25,662 nucleotides of DNA, from the NCBI RefSeq assembly GCF_937967675.1, contig NZ_CALBSN010000041.1:1-25662 (forward strand). The letters are read 5' to 3'. The stretch comes from an uncultured Flavobacterium sp. Its GTDB lineage: Bacteria > Bacteroidota > Bacteroidia > Flavobacteriales > Flavobacteriaceae. The translations under genes were made by a program, and so were the position numbers. Within the stretch, counting starts at the first letter, position 1; the number at the start of each line of letters is the position of its first letter. Below are positions 1 through 8,376 of this stretch, one piece after another. The notes under the pieces are model-generated. The model ran no database searches. It saw only the letters and a list, made by a program, of their open reading frames with translations, and was not told the DNA's origin.

Positions 1-2426
1 GTTTGAATTTTGAATCCATAACGTTCTGCTAATTTCATCAACATATTGATTTCCGATTGTACATAAGAGTGACATGTGATAAAACGCTTTTTAGCTAAAA
101 TTTCGCCTAAAACTTCCATTTCTACATCAAATCTTGGCATTTTTTTATTTTTACCTGATTTGTAAGTATCCCATTCATTTTTGTATTCAATAGCTCTTGT
201 GAAATAATCTTCATATACTTGTTCCACACCCATACGCGATTGTGGGAAACGGTTTCTCGAGAAATCTCCCCAATTCGATTGTTTTACATTTTCACCTAAA
301 GCAAATTTGATGTATTTTGGAGCATCTTTTACTAACATTTCGTCTGGAGCATAACCCCATTTTAATTTGATGAATGCCGCACGACCACCAATTGGATTTG
401 CAGAACCATGTAATAAGTTAGCCGAAGTAACGCCACCCGCTAAATTTCTGTAAATATTAATATCATCTGAATTTACAACATCTTCAATGGTAACTTCTGC
501 TGATGAATTTTGACCACCTTCATTTACTCCATTTGAAATAGCAATATGTGAGTGTTCATCAATGATTCCAGCCGTTAAATGTTTTCCAGTTCCGTCAACT
601 ACTTTTGCTCCAGTTGAAGGTAAGTTTTTGCCAATTTTTGCAATTTTTCCGTTTTGGATTAAAACATCGGTTTCTTTTAGAATTCCGTCTTTTTCACCTG
701 TCCAAACGGTTGTATTTTTGAATAAAATAGTTTCTTGTTTTGGTTTTTCAGCTGTTCCAAACGAAATATTTGGATACGTTACAGCATACATTGAAGGAAC
801 TTTTGGTTCGTCTTTTTTGTCGTCATTCTTTTTATCCTCTTTAACTTCAGCTGTTCTCTTAGTTGCTGTCCAAGAAGTTTCGTTTCCGTTTTCTAAAACA
901 GCTTTTCCTTGCATCATATCTTTTACAAATGTTCCTGAAAGTCTAACGAAATTTGCTTTTGTAGTATCTTGGTTTTTGATTACTAAATTCACCCAAGGAT
1001 CATTAAATTGAATTTTTGTTCCAAAGTTGATGCTATCTTTCATAGCTTTTGCTTCAAATTTTGAAGTTTCACCTTCAATTTTTAGTTCGAATTTATGGTT
1101 GTCGAATACTAAATCATAAGTTCCTCTAATATCAGTTGGATTGATTTTATCAATGATGTTTCGATTTCCTTGCACCCAGTTTTCTAAGATGTTGCTTTTG
1201 TCCTCAAAAATATCACCTGAAACGATGATGAAGTTCGCTAATTTTCCTTTTGAAATAGAACCTATTTTATCAAATTGATTGACCAATTTTGCAGGATTTT
1301 CTGTTATGGCTAATAACGCTTTGTCTTTTGGTAAACCATATAAAACGGCTTTTCTTAAGTTTGATAAGAACGATTTTGTTTCTTTTAAATCAGCTGTTGA
1401 AAGTACAAAAGGTACATTATTCTCAGCCAAAATTTTCAAGTTGAACGGAGCTTGATTCCAAAATTTCATATCGCTCAAACTTACTTGTTGTGCTAAATAG
1501 GGGTCAGAAACATCATAAGCATCTGGAAAATTTAATGGGATAATAAAAGTTGCTCCTGATTTTTTAATTTCATCGATGCGTTCAAATTCGTTTCCGCCTC
1601 CTTTGATTAGGTATTTTATTCCGAATTCATCTCCTAATTTGTCTGCTCTTAATGCGTTTAATTTATCTCCAGCATTAAAGATTTGCAATAAAGATTTGTT
1701 CGCATTGAAAGCTTCTAAAGATAAATCTTTGTTGGTTGCGTTTCCTTGTGCATACCATTTCGCATCATGAAATACTTGACGAATTAAAGCCATACTTCCC
1801 ATCATGGATGAAGGATAACTTTGCTTTGTAAATTTACTTCTGCTAAATGTAAAATGTTGCGATACTTTGTTTTTTACAATTCTATCAGCGTTTGTGCCGA
1901 AGTCGTTTAAGGTCCAAAGCAAACCGGTTCCAGCAATAACACCATCATTGTGATGACTTAAAACCGTTCCAAAACCAGCTTCTCTTAGACTTCCTGCTGT
2001 TTTTGAATCGTAGCTTAAGTTTTCATACGCATTGTATTCTGGTTTGATGTGGTCGTTCCAATAATACCCTTCACGATTGGTATCGTATTGAGGAGTGAAG
2101 TTACCACTAGGTCTTGGAGTAGGCTTGTTAATTCCGAATTCACTATACAATTCGATGAATGAAGGATAAATTGTTTTTTCTGTAGCATCAATAATGGTAG
2201 CTCCTTTTGGAATAGAAACATTTGTGCCAACTTCTACAATTTTGTTTTCTTTGATTAACAGCGTTGCTTTTTCAATTTGTTGCGTTGCTGATACATAAAT
2301 GGTGGCATTTGTAAACGCAGTGTAGTTTTTAAAACTTTGTTTTACGCCATCATTTTTTGGAAAATATTCTTGTGCTTGACTGCTAATTGTAAGCCAGAAT
2401 ACTAACAATAACGATAAGTATCTCAT
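1..2426 (-). CDS. Secreted tandem amidohydrolase, C-terminus cut by window edge
   Basis: I translated this open frame by hand from the complement. It begins at ATG 2426 and runs off the left edge after about 808 codons with no stop. The first 19 residues (MRYLSLLLVFWLTISSQAQ) form a signal peptide, so the protein is exported, probably to the periplasm. Two amidohydrolase (metal-dependent hydrolase) units follow. In the first, residues about 35-450, the usual HxH at the start of the barrel is replaced by FIELYSEFG, so it is probably inactive. The second starts near residue 550 and has the metal motif DEHSH (His625, His627) and a later candidate ligand, His786 in ITCHS. A Lys/Asp/Glu-rich linker near 525-545 joins them. 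Family members of about 1000 residues are common in Flavobacteriia; dipeptidase- or imidazolonepropionase-like activity is often suggested. The substrate cannot be told from the sequence. It is transcribed in the same direction as the T9SS protein gene, 96 bp upstream. Confidence 0.88.
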   Translation of the reverse strand, partial: MRYLSLLLVFWLTISSQAQEYFPKNDGVKQSFKNYTAFTNATIYVSATQQIEKATLLIKENKIVEVGTNVSIPKGATIIDATEKTIYPSFIELYSEFGINKPTPRPSGNFTPQYDTNREGYYWNDHIKPEYNAYENLSYDSKTAGSLREAGFGTVLSHHNDGVIAGTGLLWTLNDFGTNADRIVKNKVSQHFTFSRSKFTKQSYPSSMMGSMALIRQVFHDAKWYAQGNATNKDLSLEAFNANKSLLQIFNAGDKLNALRADKLGDEFGIKYLIKGGGNEFERIDEIKKSGATFIIPLNFPDAYDVSDPYLAQQVSLSDMKFWNQAPFNLKILAENNVPFVLSTADLKETKSFLSNLRKAVLYGLPKDKALLAITENPAKLVNQFDKIGSISKGKLANFIIVSGDIFEDKSNILENWVQGNRNIIDKINPTDIRGTYDLVFDNHKFELKIEGETSKFEAKAMKDSINFGTKIQFNDPWVNLVIKNQDTTKANFVRLSGTFVKDMMQGKAVLENGNETSWTATKRTAEVKEDKKNDDKKDEPKVPSMYAVTYPNISFGTAEKPKQETILFKNTTVWTGEKDGILKETDVLIQNGKIAKIGKNLPSTGAKVVDGTGKHLTAGIIDEHSHIAISNGVNEGGQNSSAEVTIEDVVNSDDINIYRNLAGGVTSANLLHGSANPIGGRAAFIKLKWGYAPDEMLVKDAPKYIKFALGENVKQSNWGDFSRNRFPQSRMGVEQVYEDYFTRAIEYKNEWDTYKSGKNKKMPRFDVEMEVLGEILAKKRFITCHSYVQSEINMLMKLAERYGFKIQ

Positions 2427-2448
2427 GATTTTTAGTTTTTGTAAAGGC

Positions 2449-2456
2449 TAAAGATA
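2449..2456 (-). promoter_or_regulatory. Candidate -7 box for the amidohydrolase gene
   Basis: On the minus strand this reads TATCTTTA, one mismatch from the Bacteroidota -7 consensus TAnnTTTG, about 23 bases before the ATG at 2426. I find no good -33 TTTG at the right distance, so this is a weak prediction. No terminator hairpin is obvious between this gene and the upstream gene ending at 2523. Confidence 0.3.
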
Positions 2457-2522
2457 AAAATTATCTTCAATTTTAATATTGTAAGAAATAGATTTAATAA
2501 AATTTAACTTTTGTTAACTAAA

Positions 2523-4343
2523 TTATCTGTTTAAGTATAGGTAACCTGTTAACGGATCTGGGTAATTTGAGTCATTCAAGTAAAGAATGTAATAATAGGT
2601 GCCAGAAGGAGCTAATGAACTTCCAATTCCTTCATCAACATAGCCATTCCAATCAGCTTTGTTATTATTTCCTGTCCATAAAAGTTTACCCCAACGATTG
2701 TAAATTAACAATTCAAAATTCACAAAAATATCGCGAAGACCATCAATAAAAAAGGCATCGTTTGAACCATCACTATTAGGAGAAACAGCATTATAAACTA
2801 TTGGTGGACAATTTTCGGTTTGTAATAAAAACGAAGTAATTGAAAAGCATCCGTTATCAATACGAACAAAAATTTCTTTTGGAGTGGTAACTGCATTGTA
2901 ATTTGAACTGTTCAAAATAGGATTTATATTATGTACAGCATCATTATAGGTTTCATGAAAAGAAATTAAATGAGTAGGATTTGTTTTAACCATTTCAAAA
3001 TAACTTGAAAAATTAAAAAGCCCTTTAGTTAATCCAAGATTACATGATGTTAAAGGATTTAAACTATTAAAGGTTGGTGATACTGTTAATTCAATTTCTA
3101 TTTGAAATGAGTTATTAGTTTCAATTAATTCAGATCTAATTCCAGTTCCATTTCCAGTGTCATCAACATTTGCAATTAATGTGAAATTTGAAGGAATAGA
3201 GTTTGGAATAGTTAATGTAATAGTACCATTTTCATAACTTCCAATTGGAATTATATTTTGAGTGTATGTAGTAGCTATGACTTGATTTTCAATATAAAAA
3301 CTTATTGGAGTATTGGCTTGTAAAACTTCAGTGCTATTTAAATTTGAAACGGTATAATCAACAGTAACTTCTCTTGAATTGCAAATTGAAATTGGATTTT
3401 CCAAAACAATTGTAGCATCAGGTAATTGACTATTTAGTTTGGTAACAATTGTATTTAACATTACATAATCTTGACCTGATTGAAGTGAAACGGATGCAGA
3501 TGTGGTTCCTGGAACAATGTAATTTTCAATGGAATAAACATCTAAATCCATGTTGTATAAGTTTGTGGCGCCTGTTTCTGTATTCGTTCCGTTAAATGCA
3601 TTAAAGCTTGGGTTTAAAGAATTGCTTAAAACATTAGTCGTTCCGTTAGCAGAGAAACTCAATTTTTCTTCAAATTGTATTAATCGATCACCTTCCCAAG
3701 CTATAAATCCAATTTTAGCCCCTGTATTACTTATTAAATAAAGATTATCCAATTGAATAGTCATATTATCAATTATTCCTAATGGACGATTCGGTGATAA
3801 AGCTTCTAAACCTTGATAAATATTTAATTGATTCAGTGTTAAATTAGGATTTTCATAAACTACTAAAATTGCCCAGCTCGCAAATTGTGTTGCATTGTCG
3901 TAATAGGTGGTAACCAAGTCATTTAAATCGAAATCGGAAAGCGTGTAAAGACCATTGCCTGTTAATTGAACAAAACTGGTTATATCTTTAAAAGCACTAA
4001 AATAAGTAAGATTGCTTGAAGTTCCCACAACTGTACTCAAGATATCGGGCGACATATCAATTCCGTTTAATTTTACATTTGTATCACCAACCCCACTTCC
4101 AGCCCAATATAAATAAGCTCTTTCAATACGATCATTACTTGCCAAATTTAATGTAGCTGATGATTCGGTATATAAAAATGTTGGATATTGAAATTCGTTT
4201 TCATCCGGCCCCATTGTGTTGCCAATAAATGTAAAATCATATCTACCATTAATTTGTGTGTACAAGGAAATATCCTGTGCTTTAATACAAGATGGAATAA
4301 GAAATTGACAAATAATAATGAGACAATATAATTTTTTCAACAT
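2523..4343 (-). CDS. Type IX-secreted surface protein with gliding-motility-type C-terminal domain
   Basis: I start this 606-residue protein at ATG 4343, not at the in-frame ATG 4400, because it then opens with a signal peptide (MLKKLYCLIIICQFL, ending near CIKAQ). Residues about 25-310 are beta-rich, with Tyr/Trp/Asn motifs such as AYLYWAGSG and FASWAILVVYENP; I cannot assign a precise family. Residues about 311-420 look like a CARDB-type Ig fold (adhesion module). Residues about 511-606 are a gliding motility-associated C-terminal domain: NAVSPNSDGSND, a central IYNRWGKLLW and a final GTYYYILYLND...GYLYL. This is the type B sorting signal (TIGR04131-like) recognised by the type IX secretion system. 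The protein is therefore predicted to cross the outer membrane and be released or held at the cell surface, perhaps as an adhesin. Binding partner unknown. Confidence 0.88.
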   Translation of the reverse strand: MLKKLYCLIIICQFLIPSCIKAQDISLYTQINGRYDFTFIGNTMGPDENEFQYPTFLYTESSATLNLASNDRIERAYLYWAGSGVGDTNVKLNGIDMSPDILSTVVGTSSNLTYFSAFKDITSFVQLTGNGLYTLSDFDLNDLVTTYYDNATQFASWAILVVYENPNLTLNQLNIYQGLEALSPNRPLGIIDNMTIQLDNLYLISNTGAKIGFIAWEGDRLIQFEEKLSFSANGTTNVLSNSLNPSFNAFNGTNTETGATNLYNMDLDVYSIENYIVPGTTSASVSLQSGQDYVMLNTIVTKLNSQLPDATIVLENPISICNSREVTVDYTVSNLNSTEVLQANTPISFYIENQVIATTYTQNIIPIGSYENGTITLTIPNSIPSNFTLIANVDDTGNGTGIRSELIETNNSFQIEIELTVSPTFNSLNPLTSCNLGLTKGLFNFSSYFEMVKTNPTHLISFHETYNDAVHNINPILNSSNYNAVTTPKEIFVRIDNGCFSITSFLLQTENCPPIVYNAVSPNSDGSNDAFFIDGLRDIFVNFELLIYNRWGKLLWTGNNNKADWNGYVDEGIGSSLAPSGTYYYILYLNDSNYPDPLTGYLYLNR

Positions 4344-4366
4344 GTTGATTTTGTGAAAATTTGGTT

Positions 4367-4374
4367 CTAAATTA
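4367..4374 (-). promoter_or_regulatory. Candidate -7 box for the T9SS protein gene
   Basis: The minus strand reads TAATTTAG, one base off TAnnTTTG, 24 bases before ATG 4343. This placing also favours the 4343 start over 4400, because the box lies between the two. No clear -33 element. Confidence 0.3.
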
Positions 4375-4427
4375 CTATATTTTTTTAAAAAACATACCAA
4401 AGAAATCAGATACCATAAAAAATTTAG

Positions 4428-4435
4428 TAATTTTC
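4428..4435 (+). promoter_or_regulatory. Candidate -7 box for the polysaccharide operon
   Basis: TAATTTTC, one base off TAnnTTTG, lies 20 bases before the TTG start at 4455. It sits in the 111-bp region between the divergent T9SS protein gene and the polysaccharide operon. If real, the 5' leader of the operon is only about 12-15 bases. No clear -33 TTTG. Confidence 0.3.
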
Positions 4436-4454
4436 CACTTTAAAAATTACTTTT

Positions 4455-5435
4455 TTGAAAAAGTATCACATACAAATATATAAAGCCGAATTTTATTCTA
4501 CATGGAACAATTTTGTAGCCCATGCTAAAAATGCAACATTCTTGTTTCATCGCGATTTTATGGAATATCATCAAGATCGATTTGAAGATTATTCGCTTTT
4601 GATTTTTGATGAAAAGAACCATTTGAAAGCCATTTTACCTGCAAATAAAGTAGAAAATACGCTGTATTCTCATCAAGGATTGACCTATGGAGGTTTGGTT
4701 TTAAATCAGAAAACAAGACTTCAAGAAGTAATTGAAATAGTACATTCAGTATTAAAATTTTTGAATGAAAATGGTGTTTCTTCTCTTCAAATGAAGCAAT
4801 TGCCAACTATTTATCACGAATCACCTTCTGATGAAATGGAGTATTTAAGTTTTATTTTAAATGCAAAATTAATTCGTAGAGATAGTTTGTCAGTCATTAA
4901 TTTAGAAACCGATTTCGAATTTAGCAACAGTAGGGCAGAAGGTATAAAAAGAGGAACCGATTTTGGATTAGAATTTAGAGAAGAACAAGATTTTACTTCG
5001 TTTTGGAATCAAATATTAATTCCTAATTTAGCACAAAAGCATCAGGCAAAACCTGTTCATTCGCTTGAAGAAATCATGTTGTTAAAATCAAAATTTCCAA
5101 ATAATATCAGACAATTCAATGTCTATAAAGAAGGAAAAATCATAGCAGGAACTACTGTTTTTGAAAGTGATTTTGTAGCGCATTCGCAATATATCTCAGC
5201 CGATGAATCGAAAAATACAACCGGAAGTTTAGATTTTTTACACAACAGATTAATAACGTATACGTTTCGTAATAAAAAGTATTTCGATTTCGGAATTTCA
5301 AATGAAAATCAAGGACAAAATATCAATAAAGGATTGCTGTTTTGGAAAGAAGGTTTTGGAGCACGAACCATTGTTCAAAATTTTTATGAGATTGAAACTA
5401 AGAATTATCCACTTTTAGAAAACGTTTTACTATGA
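4455..5435 (+). CDS. FemAB/GNAT-like acyltransferase (Acetyltransf_6 type)
   Basis: A soluble 326-residue protein with no signal peptide or membrane segment. The N-terminal part (KNATFLFHRDFMEYHQDRFEDYSLL, residues about 25-50) and the second half (about 150-300, with AGTTVFESDFVAHSQYISA and FDFGISNENQG) match the double-GNAT layout of FemAB-like proteins often found in flavobacterial polysaccharide clusters. The likely role is to move an acyl or aminoacyl group to an amino sugar or glycan; donor and acceptor are unknown. The start is a TTG: an in-frame TAA at 4428-4430 leaves no upstream ATG, and the next ATG (codon 36) would remove the conserved N-terminal segment. Its stop overlaps the aminotransferase start by 4 bp (ATGA), which indicates translational coupling. 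It is the first gene of the operon. Confidence 0.8.
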   Translation: MKKYHIQIYKAEFYSTWNNFVAHAKNATFLFHRDFMEYHQDRFEDYSLLIFDEKNHLKAILPANKVENTLYSHQGLTYGGLVLNQKTRLQEVIEIVHSVLKFLNENGVSSLQMKQLPTIYHESPSDEMEYLSFILNAKLIRRDSLSVINLETDFEFSNSRAEGIKRGTDFGLEFREEQDFTSFWNQILIPNLAQKHQAKPVHSLEEIMLLKSKFPNNIRQFNVYKEGKIIAGTTVFESDFVAHSQYISADESKNTTGSLDFLHNRLITYTFRNKKYFDFGISNENQGQNINKGLLFWKEGFGARTIVQNFYEIETKNYPLLENVLL

Positions 5436-6532
5436 TACATTTCCTAAATTTAAAAAAATTAAACCAACCTTTTGAAACTGCTTTTCAGAAAAAGATGAAG
5501 CAATTTCTAGAAGTTGGCTGGTATATTTTAGGTGATGAAGTAAAACAGTTTGAAAAGGATTTCGCCACTTACTGCGGAACGAAACATTGTATTGGTGTTG
5601 GTAACGGTTTAGATGCATTGGTTTTGATTTTCAAAGCTTACATCCACCTTGGAAAGTTACAAAAAGGTGATGAAGTTATCGTTCCGGCAAACACTTATAT
5701 TGCAAGTATTCTAGCAATTTTACAAGTTGATTTAGTTCCCGTTTTAGTTGAACCACGATTGGAAACTTATAATATCAATCCAGACGAAATTGAAGCTAAA
5801 ATATCATCTAAAACTAAAGCTATTTTACCTGTTCATTTATATGGACAATTGTGTGAAATGAAAGCTTTAAACGAAATCGCTAAAAAGCACAATCTTTTAG
5901 TTATTGAAGATGCAGCTCAAGCGCACGGAAGTCAGTTTTCAGAAAATGAGAAAGCTGGAAATTTGTCAAATGCTGCTGCTTTTAGTTTTTATCCAGGAAA
6001 AAATTTAGGAGCTTTAGGCGATGCAGGTGCTATTACAACGAATGATGATGAGCTAGCAAATGTTTTGTTTTCGATGCGAAATTATGGTTCTAAAGTTAAA
6101 TATGAGAATGAAATTATAGGAGTTAATTCAAGATTAGACGAATTACAAGCCGCTTTTCTAAATATCAAATTGAAGCAATTAGATTCGGAAAATGATTTTC
6201 GCCGAAGTATGGCAAAGCGCTATCTTTCGGAAATTAAAAACGATAAAATTGTAATGCCAAGTTGGGATTTATCTCAAAATCACGTGTTTCATCTGTTTGT
6301 TATCAGAACTTCTAACCGAATGGATTTGCAAAATTATTTAAAAGAAAACGGAATTGAAACGATGATTCATTATCCAATTCCGCCACACAAACAAAAAGCG
6401 TTAGCCAATTGGAATCAATTATCATTTCCAATTACGGAAAAAATTCATAAAGAAGTGTTGAGTATTCCATTGAATTCTAGTTTAAATGCATCCGAAATTC
6501 AGCACATAATCACAACTTTAAACAACTACTAA
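5432..6532 (+). CDS. PLP-dependent sugar 3-aminotransferase, FdtB/QdtB-like (DegT/DnrJ/EryC1/StrS family)
   Basis: A 366-residue protein of the DegT/DnrJ/EryC1/StrS family, full length for the family. Visible landmarks are the N-terminal segment GWYILGDEVKQFE, the cofactor-binding GNGLDAL (about 58-64), PANTYIAS, PVHLYGQ, EDAAQAHG (Asp161 region, expected to hold the pyridine nitrogen) and FSFYPGKNLGALGDAGA with Lys190 as the Schiff-base lysine. NYGSKVKYEN and GVNSRLDELQAA follow. These agree closely with FdtB/QdtB enzymes, which transfer an amino group from glutamate to C3 of dTDP-3-keto-6-deoxyhexose, giving dTDP-Fuc3N or dTDP-Qui3N. The FdtA-like ketoisomerase at 11638 supports this. Which epimer is made cannot be read here. 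Cytoplasmic. It overlaps the preceding gene by 4 bp, and the next gene begins directly after its TAA. Confidence 0.87.
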   Translation: MIHFLNLKKLNQPFETAFQKKMKQFLEVGWYILGDEVKQFEKDFATYCGTKHCIGVGNGLDALVLIFKAYIHLGKLQKGDEVIVPANTYIASILAILQVDLVPVLVEPRLETYNINPDEIEAKISSKTKAILPVHLYGQLCEMKALNEIAKKHNLLVIEDAAQAHGSQFSENEKAGNLSNAAAFSFYPGKNLGALGDAGAITTNDDELANVLFSMRNYGSKVKYENEIIGVNSRLDELQAAFLNIKLKQLDSENDFRRSMAKRYLSEIKNDKIVMPSWDLSQNHVFHLFVIRTSNRMDLQNYLKENGIETMIHYPIPPHKQKALANWNQLSFPITEKIHKEVLSIPLNSSLNASEIQHIITTLNNY

Positions 6533-7105
6533 ATGGGAATTTTGCATCAATTGAAACAATTTGCTTTTGTAAAGCTTCGCATTTTAAAATATAAAAGCTT
6601 GTCTTCGTGTAAGCAAGTTTTGGGTCAACCTAAATTATATCATCCTTTGCTTTTAAATGGAAAAGGGAAGATTTCATTTGGTAAAAATGTTCAAATTGGA
6701 GTTGTAAATTCGTCTAACTATTATTCACATTATTCTTATTTTGAAGCAAGAAATTCTGAAAGTGAAATTAGCATCGGAAATAATGTTTCAATAAATAACC
6801 ATTGTTCCATTGAAGCATTATCAAAAATCACAATTCATGATAATGTTTTGATTGGGATAAATTGTTCCATTTTAGATAACGACGGGCATTCCTTAGAAAT
6901 TGATAATCGTCTTTCTGGAATACCAAAATCAGCTGAAATCGTAATTGAGAATAATGTATTCATTGGTGATAATGTTACCATTTTGAAAGGAGTTACAATT
7001 GGTGAGCATTCGGTTGTAGGAAATGGTTCGGTTGTAACTAAAAGTGTTCCTTCAAATGCAATTGTTGCTGGAAATCCTGCGCAAATCATAAAAGAAATCA
7101 AATAG
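6533..7105 (+). CDS. Hexapeptide-repeat (left-handed beta helix) acyltransferase
   Basis: A 190-residue cytoplasmic protein. From about residue 75 to 165 it shows hexapeptide turns (IGNNVSINNHCSIEAL, ITIHDNVLIG, IVIENNVFIGDNVTI, LKGVTIGEHSVVGNGSVV), ending in the AGNPAQ signature of sugar acetyltransferases. His119 in DNDGH is the likely catalytic base. The first 70 residues resemble those of O-acetyltransferases in capsule clusters. Its position straight after the aminotransferase suggests it may N-acetylate the 3-amino sugar (the FdtC/QdtC role), but it could equally be an O-acetyltransferase acting on a glycan. Start: ATG follows the previous TAA with no gap. Its TAG shares one base with the GTG of the next gene, so it is certainly in the operon. 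Confidence 0.82.
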   Translation: MGILHQLKQFAFVKLRILKYKSLSSCKQVLGQPKLYHPLLLNGKGKISFGKNVQIGVVNSSNYYSHYSYFEARNSESEISIGNNVSINNHCSIEALSKITIHDNVLIGINCSILDNDGHSLEIDNRLSGIPKSAEIVIENNVFIGDNVTILKGVTIGEHSVVGNGSVVTKSVPSNAIVAGNPAQIIKEIK

Positions 7106-8376
7106 TGTCATTTTTTAAACGACATATTTTATTAAAAGTATTGTCGCTTAATGCGATTGCAGTTTTTGTGCAATTTATTTTAGGTCTGATTTCCGTTAAT
7201 ATTGTGTCGGTTTATTTAGGTCCAAGCGGTATGGCTTTTATGGGGAATTTGAGAAACTTCACAAGTATTTTCAAGTCGATAAGCATTGTGGGTCTTAAAG
7301 AAGGTTTTATCAAGTTGTTTATTGAAAACAAGGAAGCCGAACAGCGAAAAAAGATTTTTTCTTCATTCCTTTCCTTCTTTGGAATCATAACCATCGTTTG
7401 CTCCGTAATTATCATCAGTTTTGCTTCACAATGGAGTCAATTGATTTTTCAATCCAATCAGTATTCACACTTTTTAATTTTGTTTGGATTGCTATTGCCT
7501 TTTTTTACATTCCAATCTTTTTTGGCTGCGTTGTTAAATGCTCAACAATTTTTCAAGAAATTAATTGCATTACAATTGGTAAGTTCTATTGTTATTTTTG
7601 CTTTTACAACCTATTTTACTATACGAAATCAATTAGAAGGAGCCATTTTAATTTTGGTGATTTCAGATGTATTACTATTGCTTTGTACATTATATTTTTT
7701 AGGAAAAAATGAAGCTTTTCACTATTTTAATACTTTAAAAAATATCGATTTTACGTATTTAAAAAGTATTCAAAAGTTCTTATTAATGGCATTAGTTAGT
7801 GCTATTGTAATTCCTCTGACATCATTGTTAATTCGAAATGTACTAATTACAGATATTTCACTTGATGCTGCCGGAAACTGGGAAGCAGTCAACAGAATTT
7901 CAGGATTTTACATGATGTTTTTTAGTGCTGGTTTATCTATGTATTATCTTCCAAAACTTTCAGCATTAAATACAGATGATGAGTTTAAAAAGGAATTGGG
8001 ATATTATTTTAAGACCTTAGTTCCTTTATTTATATTGGTTTTATTCTCGGTATTTGTAGCTAAAAATTGGATAATTGATTATGTATTAGCATCGAAGTTT
8101 CAAATGGTGAAATCACTTTTAATTTGGCAGTTATTAGGCGATTTATTTAAGATTATGACCTTAGCATTTGGTTACCAAATTTTAGTAAAAGCAATGGTAA
8201 ATAAGTATTTAATTATTGAGCTCGTTTTTAATCTGTTATTTTATTTTGGCGTTTTGTTTTTATTGAAACAATTTTCAGTTAAAGGTGCTGTTATGGCTTA
8301 TTTTTATGCCAATGTGATTACTTTTTTAGTAGTTTTATATTTTTTTAGAAAATTGATTTATGTCAAAAAATCTTAA
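7105..8376 (+). CDS. WzxE-like polysaccharide flippase (O-antigen translocase)
   Basis: A 423-residue integral membrane protein with about 12 hydrophobic segments, of the MATE/MVF-type flippase superfamily. Segments such as VYLGPSGMAFMGNLRNF near the N-terminus, LMALVSAIVIPLTSLLIRN in the middle, and LIWQLLGDLFKIMTLAFGY near residue 350 resemble Escherichia coli WzxE, the flippase for the lipid III intermediate of enterobacterial common antigen. It should flip an undecaprenyl-diphosphate-linked oligosaccharide from the cytoplasmic to the periplasmic face of the inner membrane. WzxE substrates contain an N-acetylated amino-6-deoxy sugar, which fits the aminotransferase next door. The start codon is GTG, sharing one base with the preceding stop. 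The next gene starts inside this one (17-bp overlap). Confidence 0.88.
   Translation: MSFFKRHILLKVLSLNAIAVFVQFILGLISVNIVSVYLGPSGMAFMGNLRNFTSIFKSISIVGLKEGFIKLFIENKEAEQRKKIFSSFLSFFGIITIVCSVIIISFASQWSQLIFQSNQYSHFLILFGLLLPFFTFQSFLAALLNAQQFFKKLIALQLVSSIVIFAFTTYFTIRNQLEGAILILVISDVLLLLCTLYFLGKNEAFHYFNTLKNIDFTYLKSIQKFLLMALVSAIVIPLTSLLIRNVLITDISLDAAGNWEAVNRISGFYMMFFSAGLSMYYLPKLSALNTDDEFKKELGYYFKTLVPLFILVLFSVFVAKNWIIDYVLASKFQMVKSLLIWQLLGDLFKIMTLAFGYQILVKAMVNKYLIIELVFNLLFYFGVLFLLKQFSVKGAVMAYFYANVITFLVVLYFFRKLIYVKKS

Noticed and set aside
562..1011. 149-residue open frame on the plus strand
   Set aside because: Lies fully antisense to the amidohydrolase gene, has a low-complexity hydrophobic product and no family resemblance.
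4344..4400. Longer N-terminus for the T9SS protein starting at ATG 4400
   Set aside because: It would bury the signal peptide behind 19 extra residues, and the likely -7 box lies downstream of it.
7398..7712. 104-residue open frame on the plus strand
   Set aside because: Shifted frame within the flippase gene; its Phe/Ile/Cys-rich product is the out-of-frame reading of membrane-segment codons.
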